Below are positions 27,534-36,036 of a stretch of 64,000 nucleotides of DNA, one piece after another. A model generated the notes under the pieces. The model searched no databases and was not told the origin of the DNA. It saw only the letters and a program-made list of their open reading frames with translations. How positions within the stretch are numbered: position 1 is the first letter of the stretch; every line of letters begins with the position of its first letter. This DNA is from Variovorax sp. TBS-050B. GTDB lineage: Bacteria; Pseudomonadota; Gammaproteobacteria; Burkholderiales; Burkholderiaceae_C. Location of the stretch: contig NZ_JARXYR010000002.1 of NCBI RefSeq assembly GCF_029893635.1, forward strand, positions 4,749,001 to 4,813,000, given 5' to 3'. Both the position numbers and the translations under genes were made by a program.

Positions 27534-28451
27534 ATGAGAGACCTCGACCTCACCACCCTGCGGCTCTTCGTGGCCGTCTGCGAAACCCGCAGCATCGCGC
27601 GCGCGGGCGAGCAGGCCAGCATCGTCGGCTCGGCCATCAGCAAGCGCCTGGCGCAACTGGAGGACACCGTGGGCACGCCGCTGCTGCTGCGCAAGCGCCG
27701 CGGCGTGGTGCCGACGCCGGCCGGCGAGACGCTGCTCGAGCATGCGCGCGCGATGCTCGGCAGCGCGCACCGCATCGAGCGCGACATGGCCGCCTACGCG
27801 GGCGGCGCGCGCGGGCATGTGCGCATCCTCGCCTCGGCCTCGGTCATGGCCGAGTCGCTGGCCGAGGACGTGGCGAACTTCCTGCAGAACCCCGCGCACC
27901 GCGACATCCGCGTCGACATGGAAGAGCGCGTGAGCCCCGAGATCGTGCGCGGCATCCGCGAGGGCAGCGCCTCCATCGGCCTGTGCTGGGACGCGGCCGA
28001 CCTGGAGGGCCTGCAGCGGCGCAGCTACCGCAGCGACCACCTGGCGATCGTCGCGCACCCGGCGCATCCGGTCGCGCAGCACGCATCGGTGCGCTTCGAG
28101 CAGGTGCTCGACCATGAATTCGTCGGCATGCCCGCGCTCAGCGCGGTGCAGCTGATGCTCGCGCGCGAGGCCGCCGTCGCGGGCAAGCCGCTGGTGCACC
28201 GCGTGCTGGTGTCGAACTTCGACGCGGCGCTGCGCGTGGTGCGCGCCGGGCTCGCGATCAGCGTGGTGCCCGCGGAGGTGGCGGAGCCCTTCGCCCAGAC
28301 CTACGGCCTGCGGCTGATGCCGCTCACCGACGCCTGGGCGCGGCGGCGCTTCGCGATCTGCTTCCGCGACGAGGCCACGCTGTCGCTCGCGGCCCGGCTG
28401 CTGATGGCGCACCTGGAGCACTGCGCGACCGACCGCGCCGCCGACGCCTGA
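27534..28451 (+). CDS. LysR family transcriptional regulator
   Basis: A 305-residue LysR-type regulator with an N-terminal winged helix-turn-helix (LRLFVAVCETRSIARAGEQ followed by SAISKRLAQLEDTVG) and a C-terminal periplasmic-binding-protein-like inducer domain. It starts 101 bp from the divergent HMG-CoA-lyase/CoA-transferase/Bug operon, which it most likely controls in response to the acid being degraded. The ATG at 27534 begins directly at the conserved N-terminus MRDLDLTTLRLF. Confidence 0.93.
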   Translation: MRDLDLTTLRLFVAVCETRSIARAGEQASIVGSAISKRLAQLEDTVGTPLLLRKRRGVVPTPAGETLLEHARAMLGSAHRIERDMAAYAGGARGHVRILASASVMAESLAEDVANFLQNPAHRDIRVDMEERVSPEIVRGIREGSASIGLCWDAADLEGLQRRSYRSDHLAIVAHPAHPVAQHASVRFEQVLDHEFVGMPALSAVQLMLAREAAVAGKPLVHRVLVSNFDAALRVVRAGLAISVVPAEVAEPFAQTYGLRLMPLTDAWARRRFAICFRDEATLSLAARLLMAHLEHCATDRAADA

Positions 28452-28569
28452 GCCGATCTGCACGGAACCGGCAACGGTGCGTTGCGGCGGCGGTGCTTGG
28501 TGCGCCGCCTGCCGCCGCCTACCATGCGCGCTCACGCCGCCACGCAGGCGCCCACCCCCGAAAGCCCGA

Positions 28570-29313
28570 ATGCGCCACCAGACCCCGTCCGCCACCGGTG
28601 CCACGCTGCACTACATCTTCGACCCGATGTGCGGCTGGTGCTATGCCGCCGCGCCGCTGGTGGAGGCCGCCCGCGGCATCCCGGGCCTCGCGGTCCGCTT
28701 CCATGGCGGCGGCATGATGACCGGCGCGAACCGGCGCAGCGTCTCGCCGGCATGGCGCGCCTACGTGATGCCGCACGACCGCCGCATCGCGGAGATGACG
28801 GGCCAGCCCTTCGGCGAGCCCTACTTCGAGGGCCTGCTGCGGGACAGCGGCGCGGTGATGGATTCCGAGCCGCCGACCACGGCCGTGCTCGCGGCCGACT
28901 CGCTGCGCAGCGGCGGCGGCCTCGACATGGTCCACCGCCTGCAGCGTGCGCACTACGTCGAGGGCCGGCGCATCGCCGATGCAGCGGTGCTCCATGCGCT
29001 GGCGGCCGAACTCGGCTTCGCGCCGGACGCGTTCGGCGCGGCCTTCGCGCGCCTCGCCGGCGCGCCGACCGCGCGGCACATCGCCGAGAGCCGCGCGCTG
29101 CTGCAGCGCGCGGGCGGCCAGGGTTTTCCGACCTTCGTGTTCGCGCAGGCGGACGTGCGCGCAAGCCTGCTCGACATCGGCCCGTGGCTCGGCAACGTCG
29201 ACGGCTGGACGGCGCACCTGCGTGAACTCGCGGGCGCGGCGCCCTTGCCCGCCGATGCCGCTGCCGCGGCCGAGTCAGGGCCGGCCTGCGGACCCGGCGG
29301 CTGCGCGCGCTAG
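28570..29313 (+). CDS. DsbA family protein (FrnE-like, cytosolic)
   Basis: A 247-residue thioredoxin-fold protein of the DsbA/FrnE group. The redox motif CGWC is at 21-24 after FDPM, and the cis-proline region appears in GGQGFPTFVF. No signal peptide is visible, so it is probably a cytosolic oxidoreductase or isomerase rather than a periplasmic foldase. The C-terminus ends in a second Cys cluster (ACGPGGCAR). The ATG at 28570 directly precedes the fold; upstream in-frame codons are low-complexity. It is convergent with the tannase-family gene and has no obvious functional partner. Confidence 0.85.
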   Translation: MRHQTPSATGATLHYIFDPMCGWCYAAAPLVEAARGIPGLAVRFHGGGMMTGANRRSVSPAWRAYVMPHDRRIAEMTGQPFGEPYFEGLLRDSGAVMDSEPPTTAVLAADSLRSGGGLDMVHRLQRAHYVEGRRIADAAVLHALAAELGFAPDAFGAAFARLAGAPTARHIAESRALLQRAGGQGFPTFVFAQADVRASLLDIGPWLGNVDGWTAHLRELAGAAPLPADAAAAAESGPACGPGGCAR

Positions 29314-29331
29314 CGCCTCGGCCTCAGGCCG

Positions 29332-31032
29332 TCAACGGCTGCACTGGAAGCTCGAGGCGAGCGCCGCATCGCCGCCCGTGTAGCGCGGCCACAGCGGCCA
29401 CTCGCACAGCGGTCGCGCGCGCACGGTCCTGAACGGCGGCTGCAGCTCCTGCTCCGCGAGCTGCAGCCCCGCCGGCGCGCGCCCGCGCTCGGCCCAGTCG
29501 GCCAGTGCCGCCAGCATGTCGACGTTGGCCGGCGCGCCGCTGCCGACGTGGTCGACGCCGGGCGCCGTGTAGAGGCGCATGAAGCGGCTCACGTTGTCGC
29601 GGCCCATGCGCGCGACCACCGACTCGTGATAGAGGATGCCCGCGAACGGGCTCTGCGCGTAGTCGGCCATGTGCTCGAGCATCAGCAGCTTGCTGCCGCG
29701 CGCGGCGAAGGCCGAGAGGTCGGGGTTGGTCGAGTCCATGAGCTGCGACACGGCGGCGATGCGCGCCGCGAAGTTCTCCGCGCGGTAGTTGCGCACGTCG
29801 AGCGAAGGATCGCGTGCATAGAAGTACTGCAGCGCGCCGCTGCCGTAGAACCAGGCGATGCCGTTGGCCGGCTGCGGCGGCACGGTGGGCGCGGCGGTGC
29901 CGGTCCACCAGGCGGTCCAGCCGCCGGTCGAGGCGAAGGCCGGCGTGGCTTCGCCGCCGATGCCCCAGCCCGGGTACTCGGCCACGCCGTTCGCCAGCGG
30001 CACCGGCGAACGCCAGGGCGAGCGCAGCGTGCGCACCGCCTGCACCTGCGCATCGTTCAGGCAGTTGGTGCCGCTGGTGCCGGCCGCGCAGCGCAAGGCG
30101 GCCGGATCGAAGCGCTGCAGGCAGGCCACCGGGTTCGAGACCACGCGGTCCGCCAGGCCGTCGGCCGCGTCGCAGGCGGCGAGCACCGCGTCGTGCACCA
30201 GCTGCACCTGCGCCGGCCGCAGCCAGCCTTCGCCGAAGGTCGCGATGCCGTTGCGCGTGCCGGCATGCTGCAGCCCGGTCCAGTGGATCACCGGCACGCG
30301 GCTGAAGATGCCGTCGAAATCCTGCGGATAGCGCTGCGCCATCGTGAGCGCCTCGCGCCCGCCTTCGGAACTGCCGACGAAGTACAGCTTCTGCGGCGCC
30401 TGACCGTAGGCGCGCTGCATCAGCGCCACCGCCACGTCGCGCACCTTCTTGTACGAGGCATGCGCGAAGTTCACCAGCGCCTCATCGTTGAGCGCGAAGG
30501 CCTGCGGCGGCTGGCCGGCGACGTTCTGGTGGCCGGAATCGGTGCCGTAGGTCACGTAGCCCTGCGCGAGCGGCGCGGGCTGGTCGAAGCGCGCGCCCGG
30601 CACCAGCGCGAGCCCGGTGATCAGCGTGCCGTTGAAGCCGCCGCCGCCGTACTGCACGCTGCGCCCGTTCCATGCGAGCGGCAGGTTGACCTGGAACAGG
30701 ATCGGCGGCGCGTTCGGGTCGAGCGGCGCGATGCGCCCCAGCACCTTGCAGTGCGCGGGCAGCGCGGGCGCGATGCGCGCCGCGGGCGTGGGGCCGCGCT
30801 CGGCCACCGCGAGCGCGGAGGCCGGGACGAGCGTGGCCGAATCGATGCTTGCCGCGCCGCTCGGCAGGCCGATCGCCGAAGGCGCGACCGGCGCCGCGAG
30901 CGCCGCGCAGGCCACGGGTGGGTTGCTGCCGAGGGGAATGCGCTGCGGGCCGGAGGTGGTGTCGCAGGCCGCGAGCAAGGCGGCGGCCGCCAGCATGGCG
31001 CCCCCGCGGAAGACTGTGTTCGGGATCGCCAT
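29332..31032 (-). CDS. Tannase/feruloyl esterase family lipoprotein
   Basis: A 566-residue alpha/beta hydrolase of the tannase/feruloyl esterase family, which cleaves ester bonds of phenolic acids. The N-terminus (MAIPNTVFRGGAML, then LLAAC) is a lipoprotein signal with the acylated Cys in LAAC, so it is anchored at the cell envelope. The nucleophile is Ser222 in GSSEGGREAL and the catalytic His is His495 in GVDHVGSG. In typical members a Cys precedes the Ser and another follows the His, forming a disulfide; here they are Ser221 and Val496. The start has AAGGAGA. The Liv-type importer follows upstream, hinting at a shared aromatic ester substrate. Confidence 0.88.
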   Translation of the reverse strand: MAIPNTVFRGGAMLAAAALLAACDTTSGPQRIPLGSNPPVACAALAAPVAPSAIGLPSGAASIDSATLVPASALAVAERGPTPAARIAPALPAHCKVLGRIAPLDPNAPPILFQVNLPLAWNGRSVQYGGGGFNGTLITGLALVPGARFDQPAPLAQGYVTYGTDSGHQNVAGQPPQAFALNDEALVNFAHASYKKVRDVAVALMQRAYGQAPQKLYFVGSSEGGREALTMAQRYPQDFDGIFSRVPVIHWTGLQHAGTRNGIATFGEGWLRPAQVQLVHDAVLAACDAADGLADRVVSNPVACLQRFDPAALRCAAGTSGTNCLNDAQVQAVRTLRSPWRSPVPLANGVAEYPGWGIGGEATPAFASTGGWTAWWTGTAAPTVPPQPANGIAWFYGSGALQYFYARDPSLDVRNYRAENFAARIAAVSQLMDSTNPDLSAFAARGSKLLMLEHMADYAQSPFAGILYHESVVARMGRDNVSRFMRLYTAPGVDHVGSGAPANVDMLAALADWAERGRAPAGLQLAEQELQPPFRTVRARPLCEWPLWPRYTGGDAALASSFQCSR

Positions 31033-31114
31033 GGTCTGTCTCCTTGTGGTTCTTCGGTTCTCGACGGCGCAACGCGCTACCCGCATCGCACGAAACTTCG
31101 CAGGCCCAGCCCAG

Positions 31115-31208
31115 GGCACCCGCGGAACCGGCTTGGCCGGGCCGCCGGGTGCGCCCCCCTCCCGCCGAAGACGAGAGAGGGGGGAGCCGCGAAGCGGCAT
31201 GGGGGGTG
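31115..31208 (-). repeat. 94-bp dispersed intergenic repeat, copy 1
   Basis: Read on the minus strand this begins CACCCCCC two bases after the livF stop codon and runs to GGGTGCC. It is nearly identical to the copy at 40229-40322: apart from the last base only two positions differ. It contains three consecutive potential hairpins: GCCGC-TTC-GCGGC, a CCCCCCTC...GAGGGGGG stem, and a GCACCCG...CGGGTGC stem. Placement right after a stop codon in both copies suggests a 3'-end element, for termination or mRNA protection. Confidence 0.85.
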
Positions 31209-31210
31209 TT

Positions 31211-31915
31211 TCATCTGCCGACGCCCAGCAGTCGTTCGAGCACCTGCGGCTGGCTGCGCAGGGCCGCCGCGCTGTCGGTGTGGACCACCGTGCCGTGGTC
31301 GAGCACCACCGCCTGGTCGGAGATCGCGAGGATCGCCTGCGGATGCTGCTCGACGATGATCGCCGCCAGGCCTTCGTCCTGCGTGATGCGGCGGATCGCA
31401 CGCAGCAGCTCTTCCACGATGATCGGCGCCAGGCCTTCGAGCGGCTCGTCGAGCAGCAGCAGCCGCGGGTTGAGCACCAGCGCGCGGCCCACCGCGAGCA
31501 TCTGCTGCTCGCCGCCCGAGAGCTGCGTGCCGAGGTTGGTCTTGCGCTCGGCCAGGCGCGGGAACATCTCGTACACGCGCTGCGGATTCCAGCGGCCCGG
31601 CCGCGCGACGGCCGTGAGGTTCTCGTGCACCGTGAGCGACTTGAAGATGTTGCGCTCCTGCGGCACCCAGCCGATGCCCGCCGCCGCGCGCTGGTGCGGC
31701 GCGAGCCTGTGCAGCGCCTGCCCGCCGAGCGTGATGCTGCCGCCGTGCTGGCGCGTGGCGCCTGCCAGGGTGTTGATCAGCGTGGTCTTGCCGGTGCCGT
31801 TGCGGCCCAGCAGCGCCAGCGTCTGGCCCTCGGCGAGTGCGAAAGCCACGTCGTGCAGCACCACGGCTTCGCCGTAGCCCGCGCTGAGGTTGTCGATGCG
31901 CAGCAGCTCAGACAT
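31211..31915 (-). CDS. livF: Liv-type ABC transporter ATPase (LivF)
   Basis: A 234-residue ATPase of a branched-chain amino acid/aromatic acid-type importer. Walker A is GRNGTGKTTL, the signature is LSGGEQQML and Walker B is LLLLDEP. The start overlaps the end of livG by eight bases. It is the last gene of the five-gene importer unit, whose order from upstream is binding protein, LivH, LivM, LivG, LivF. The transporters of this family in Comamonadaceae often take up aromatic acids or amides rather than leucine; context favours such a substrate here. Confidence 0.93.
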   Translation of the reverse strand: MSELLRIDNLSAGYGEAVVLHDVAFALAEGQTLALLGRNGTGKTTLINTLAGATRQHGGSITLGGQALHRLAPHQRAAAGIGWVPQERNIFKSLTVHENLTAVARPGRWNPQRVYEMFPRLAERKTNLGTQLSGGEQQMLAVGRALVLNPRLLLLDEPLEGLAPIIVEELLRAIRRITQDEGLAAIIVEQHPQAILAISDQAVVLDHGTVVHTDSAAALRSQPQVLERLLGVGR

Positions 31916-32678
31916 GGGCGCCCTCCGCGGCCGTGCCGTGGCCCAGGTAGACCTCCTTCACCTTCGGGTCGTTGGCGATGGTCTCGGGGTCGCCCTCGGT
32001 CAGCAGCGTGCCGTTGACCAGCACCGTCATGCGGTCGGCAAAGCTGAACACCAGGTCCATGTCGTGCTCGATCAGCAGCACCGACACGTCGGCCGGCAGC
32101 GCCGCCACGGTCTGCAGCAGCTCCTCGCGCTCGCCCGCAGGCACGCCGGCCACCGGCTCGTCGAGCAGCAGCACGCGCGGCTCGCAGGCGAGCGCGATCG
32201 CGATCTCGAGCAGCCGGCGCTTGCCGTAGGCCAGGTGCTTCACCTGCTGCTGCGCCACGTCGGCGAGGCGGAACTGCTCGAGCAGCTGCGCGGCGCGCCC
32301 GGTCACGGCGCGGTCGGCGCCGAGCGGGCGCCACCAGCGCGCGCCCAGGCCGCGCTGCTGCGACACCACGAGCGCCAGCGTCTCGAGCGGCGTCATCGAG
32401 TCGAACAGCTGGTTGATCTGGAAGGTGCGCACCAGCCCGCGCGCCACGCGCTTGTGCGGCGCGAGCGTGGTGATGTCCTCGCCGAGCAGCGCGATGCGGC
32501 CCGCCGTGGGCACCAGCACGCCGGTCAGCAGGTTGATCAGCGTGGTCTTGCCCGCGCCGTTGGGGCCGATGAGCGCATGGCGCGCGCCGCGCCGCAGCGC
32601 CATCGTCACGTCGTTGGTGGCGGTGATGCCGCCGAAGCGCATCACCAGGTTCTGCATCGAAAGCACGGTCTCGCTCAT
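31908..32678 (-). CDS. livG: Liv-type ABC transporter ATPase (LivG)
   Basis: A 256-residue ATPase partner of LivF. Walker A is GPNGAGKTTL and Walker B lies in RVLLLDEPVAGV; the signature loop is modified to LAYGKRRLLEIA, which is normal for LivG proteins. The first four bases overlap the livM stop codon (ATGA) and the last eight overlap livF, so the three are translationally coupled. Confidence 0.93.
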   Translation of the reverse strand: MSETVLSMQNLVMRFGGITATNDVTMALRRGARHALIGPNGAGKTTLINLLTGVLVPTAGRIALLGEDITTLAPHKRVARGLVRTFQINQLFDSMTPLETLALVVSQQRGLGARWWRPLGADRAVTGRAAQLLEQFRLADVAQQQVKHLAYGKRRLLEIAIALACEPRVLLLDEPVAGVPAGEREELLQTVAALPADVSVLLIEHDMDLVFSFADRMTVLVNGTLLTEGDPETIANDPKVKEVYLGHGTAAEGAHV

Positions 32679-33664
32679 CGCGCACCGCCCTTCTTCGCGC
32701 GGCCGGCGCCGAGCAGGGCCCAGGGCTTGAGCAGCCGGTCGCGGCCCACGAGCACCAGCAGCACCAGGATCAGGCCGATCCAGAACATCCAGTACTGCGG
32801 CGTGACGTTCGAGAGCCAGGTCTGCAGCAGCTTGAAGACGATCGCGCCCGCCACGCCGCCGTAGAGCCAGCCCACGCCGCCGATCACCAGCATCAGCAGC
32901 ACATCGGCCGAGCGGTCGAAGGCCAGCACGTCGAGCGAGGCGAAGCCGGTGGTCTGCGCGAGCAGCGCGCCCGCCGCGCCCGCGATGCCGGCGGCCACGG
33001 TGTAGACCACGGCCAGCCGCGAGACCACCGGAATGCCGATCGCCATCGCGCGCAGCCGGTTGTCGCGGATCGCCTTGAGCGTGGCGCCGAAGGGCGAGTG
33101 CACGAGCCGGCGCATGCCGAGGAACAGCAGCAGCATCACCGAGAGCGAATACCAGGCCGCCGTGCGGCCGTAGAGGTCGAACTCGAAGCGGCCGAGCAGC
33201 GGCCCCATGACCACGCCCTGCAGCCCGTCGGCGCCGCCGGTGAGCCAGTCGAGCTTGTTGGCGAGTTCGAGCAGCAGCAGCGCGGTGCCCAGCGTGACCA
33301 TCAGCCGCGTGAGGTCGCTGCCGCGCAGGATCGTCACGCTCGCCACCAGCCCGAGCGCCGCCGACAGCACGGTCGCGAAGAGCAGGCCGACGAGCGGATC
33401 GGGCATCACCAGCTTGGCGAACAGCGCCGCGGCATAGGCGCCGAAGCCGAAGAAGGCCGCATGCCCCAGCGAGACGATGCCGGTGTAGCCGAGGATCAGG
33501 TCGAGCGACATCGCGAACAGCGCGACGATGACGATCTCGTTGACCAGCAAGGAGTGCGAAGGCACGAGGAAGGGCAGCACGAAGGCCGCGGCCCAGACCA
33601 CGAACTCGAGCGGGCGCCAGCGCGCCTGGCGCAGCAGCGCCGTTTCATGCGCGGAAGTGCTCAT
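32675..33664 (-). CDS. livM: Liv-type ABC transporter permease (LivM)
   Basis: A 329-residue inner-membrane permease with eight or more hydrophobic helices. The LivM pattern LGYTGIVSLGHAAFFGFGAYAAAL lies near the N-terminus and the cytoplasmic ATPase-contact segment GATLKAIRDNRLRAMAIGI in the middle. Its start codon immediately follows the livH stop codon without a gap. Confidence 0.93.
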   Translation of the reverse strand: MSTSAHETALLRQARWRPLEFVVWAAAFVLPFLVPSHSLLVNEIVIVALFAMSLDLILGYTGIVSLGHAAFFGFGAYAAALFAKLVMPDPLVGLLFATVLSAALGLVASVTILRGSDLTRLMVTLGTALLLLELANKLDWLTGGADGLQGVVMGPLLGRFEFDLYGRTAAWYSLSVMLLLFLGMRRLVHSPFGATLKAIRDNRLRAMAIGIPVVSRLAVVYTVAAGIAGAAGALLAQTTGFASLDVLAFDRSADVLLMLVIGGVGWLYGGVAGAIVFKLLQTWLSNVTPQYWMFWIGLILVLLVLVGRDRLLKPWALLGAGRAKKGGAR

Positions 33665-34537
33665 CTAGCGGCCCCCCTTGCGCGTGAAGAGGCCCTGCGG
33701 GCGCCACATCAGGATCAGGATCATCAGCAGGTAGACGGTGAACGCACCCATCTTCGGGATGAAGTACTTGCCCGCCACGTCGGCGATGCCGAGCAGCAGC
33801 GCGGCCGCGAGCGGCCCGGTGATCGACGAGGTGCCGCCGACCGACACCACGATCAGGAAATAGATCATGTACTTGAGCGGAAAGGTCGGATCGAGCCCGA
33901 GGATCTCCGCGCCGAGCGCGCCGCCCAGGCCCGCGAGCCCCGAGCCGACCGCGAAGGTCAGCAGGAACACCACGTTGACGTTGATGCCCAGCCCCGCGGC
34001 CACGCGCGGGTCGTCCACCGCGGCGCGCAGCCGGCTGCCGAAGCGGGTCTTCGAGAGGATCAGCTGCAGCACCACCGTGAGCACCGCGCAGACCGCGATG
34101 ATGAACAGCCGGTAGTGCCCCATGCCGAGCAGCAGCGCGCCGTCGCCGATCTCGGTGCGGCCGCGCAGCCACTCGGGCAATTGCACGTTCTGCTGCGAGG
34201 AGCCGACGAAGTAGTCGACCGCCGCCACCGCCATGAAGGCCAGCCCGATCGAGAACAGCACCTGGTCGAGGTGCGGCTTGCCGTACATCGGCCGGTAGAG
34301 CGTGCGCTCGAGCAGCGCACCCGCCAGCGCCGCCGCAATGAACGCCAGCGGCAGGCAGGCCAGGAACGGCAACCCCAGCTTCTGCATCGCGAACACCGTG
34401 AGATAACCACCCGCCATCGCGAAGGCGCCATGCGCGAGGTTGATGAAGTTCATCAACCCGAGCGTGACGGCCAGCCCGACGGCAAGCACGAAGAGCAGCA
34501 TGCCGTAGGCAATGCCGTCGAAAAGAATGGTGAGCAT
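33665..34537 (-). CDS. livH: Liv-type ABC transporter permease (LivH)
   Basis: A 290-residue inner-membrane permease. The N-terminal segment LTLGLMNFINLAHGAFAMAGGY and the later FGSRLRAAVDDPRVAAGLGI are characteristic of LivH and pair with LivM. The start at 34537 (MLTILFDGIAYGML) was chosen because membrane homology begins there. A 163-bp gap with a large inverted repeat separates it from the binding-protein gene, unlike the tight spacing in the rest of the unit. Confidence 0.93.
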   Translation of the reverse strand: MLTILFDGIAYGMLLFVLAVGLAVTLGLMNFINLAHGAFAMAGGYLTVFAMQKLGLPFLACLPLAFIAAALAGALLERTLYRPMYGKPHLDQVLFSIGLAFMAVAAVDYFVGSSQQNVQLPEWLRGRTEIGDGALLLGMGHYRLFIIAVCAVLTVVLQLILSKTRFGSRLRAAVDDPRVAAGLGINVNVVFLLTFAVGSGLAGLGGALGAEILGLDPTFPLKYMIYFLIVVSVGGTSSITGPLAAALLLGIADVAGKYFIPKMGAFTVYLLMILILMWRPQGLFTRKGGR

Positions 34538-34570
34538 GCGAGGGTCTTCGATGCAGCCGAAAGCGGACAG

Positions 34571-34682
34571 CCGAACGCAGAAGGAAGACAAAAGCTACGC
34601 AGAAGTCGCAGAAAAAACAGAATGAATTCTTGGTTTTCCTTCTGCGACTTCTGCGAAACCTTCGCGGCCTCTGCGTTCGGCT
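34571..34682. repeat. Large nested inverted repeat between the binding-protein gene and livH
   Basis: Two perfect arms are nested: an outer GCCGAACGCAGA (34571-34582) with TCTGCGTTCGGC (34671-34682), and an inner 16-bp CGCAGAAGTCGCAGAA (34599-34614) with TTCTGCGACTTCTGCG (34641-34656). The loop is AT-rich and contains GAATTC. The transcript could form a long hairpin just after the binding-protein gene, which may slow or partly stop transcription so that more binding protein than permease is made. The sequence could also be a dispersed repeat. Confidence 0.75.
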
Positions 34683-34700
34683 CCCGATCCCGTATTCGTA

Positions 34701-35876
34701 TTACTTGGCCTTCCCGGGGTCCTTCACGCCCTTGATCACGTCGAATTCGACGTTGTAGAGCTGCCCGTCCTTCTTCTCGACCTTGCGCAGATACACGTCC
34801 TGCACGATGTCGCGCGTCTGCGCGTCGATGTAGACCGGCCCGCGCGGGCTTTCGAAGATCTGGCCCTTCATGGCCGCGAGCAGCGCCTCGCCGCCGCCCT
34901 GCCCCTTGGTGGCCTTGAGCGCCTCGTAGATCACGCGCATGCCGTCGTAGCCGCCCACGGCCATGAAGTTGGGGCGCATCTTGGGGTTGGCCTTCTGGAA
35001 GGCTTCGACGAACTTCTTGTTCAGCGCCGAGGGATGCGCGGCCGAGTAGTGGTGCGAGGTGACCACGCCGAGCGCGCCGTCGCCCATATCGTTGAGCTGG
35101 TCGTCGTCGGTCACGTCGCCGGTGGCGATCATGCGGATGCCGGCCTTGTCCATGCCGCGTTCGAGGAACTGCTTCATCACCGCCGCACCCGCGCCCGAGG
35201 GCACGAAGACGAACAGCGCATCGGGCTTGGCGTCGCGCACCTTCTGCAGGAAGGGCGCGAAGTCGGGGTTGCGCAGCGGCACGCGCAGCTTCTCGACCAC
35301 CTTGCCGCCGTTGAGCTGGAAGCGCTCGCTGAAGAACTTCTCGGCGTCGTTGCCCGGGCCGTAGTCGGCCACCAGCGTGACCACCGTCTTCACGCCGTTC
35401 TTCGGCGCCCAGTCCCCCATCGCCACCGACACCTGCGGCAGCGTGAAGCTCGAACGCACGATGTAGGGCGAGGCCTCGGTGATGCTCGACGTGGCGGCGG
35501 CCATCACCACCTGCGGCGTCTTCGACTGCGTGGCCAGCGGCGCGGCGGCGAGCGCGGCCGGCGTGACGCCGAAGCCCGCGATCACGTTCACCTTGTCGTT
35601 GACGATGAGTTCCTGCGCGAGGCGCTTGGTCACGTCGGGCGTGGCCACGTCGTCCTTGACGATCAGCTCGATCTTCCTGCCCGCCACCGTGTCGCCGTGC
35701 TGCGCCATGTAGAGCCGCGCCGCCGCCTCGATCTGCCGGCCGGTCGAGGCCTGCTGGCCGGTCATGGGCAGGATCAGCCCGATCTTGAACTTGTTGCCGT
35801 CCTGCGCGCTCGCGAACGGCATGGAAAGCGCGAGCGCCGTCAGGGCCGCGGTCTGGAGGATGTGGCGTCTTTGCAT
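34701..35876 (-). CDS. Liv-type ABC transporter substrate-binding protein
   Basis: A 391-residue periplasmic binding protein of the LivJ/AmiC-like type I fold. A signal peptide (MQRRHILQTAALTALALSMPFASAQ) precedes the mature domain, which starts FKIGLILPMTGQQASTGRQIEAA. It delivers its ligand to LivHM. The start at 35876 begins at the signal peptide; the longer upstream frame is unrelated sequence. The gene heads the importer unit, and a striking operator-like repeat lies about 110 bp upstream. The ligand may be an aromatic acid in view of the flanking esterase and demethylase genes, but this is inference. Confidence 0.92.
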   Translation of the reverse strand: MQRRHILQTAALTALALSMPFASAQDGNKFKIGLILPMTGQQASTGRQIEAAARLYMAQHGDTVAGRKIELIVKDDVATPDVTKRLAQELIVNDKVNVIAGFGVTPAALAAAPLATQSKTPQVVMAAATSSITEASPYIVRSSFTLPQVSVAMGDWAPKNGVKTVVTLVADYGPGNDAEKFFSERFQLNGGKVVEKLRVPLRNPDFAPFLQKVRDAKPDALFVFVPSGAGAAVMKQFLERGMDKAGIRMIATGDVTDDDQLNDMGDGALGVVTSHHYSAAHPSALNKKFVEAFQKANPKMRPNFMAVGGYDGMRVIYEALKATKGQGGGEALLAAMKGQIFESPRGPVYIDAQTRDIVQDVYLRKVEKKDGQLYNVEFDVIKGVKDPGKAK

Positions 35877-35983
35877 GGTTTTTTTCCTTGGAGGGGCGGA
35901 ATGCGGAACCGGCGTATTTTGTGCACTTTGCAACACGCGGCGGGGCCAGGCATTCACCTAGGCCCCGCGCGGCGCACGGCATT

Positions 35984-36024
35984 GTTGCGCGATGAACAAA
36001 CGCACTGCGCGATCATCGCGCAAC
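35984..36024. promoter_or_regulatory. Triple half-site operator upstream of the Liv-type importer
   Basis: TGCGCGAT occurs at 35986-35993 and 36006-36013, exactly 20 bp apart, and its inverse ATCGCGCA follows at 36015-36022, forming the palindrome TGCGCGAT-C-ATCGCGCA. The outer arms extend to a 12-bp perfect inverted repeat (35984-35995 with 36013-36024). Two-turn spacing of half-sites suggests cooperative binding of a dimer pair, as with IclR-type regulators of aromatic catabolism. The regulator is not identified in this window. Confidence 0.65.
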
Positions 36025-36036
36025 GCGCCGTCCGGC

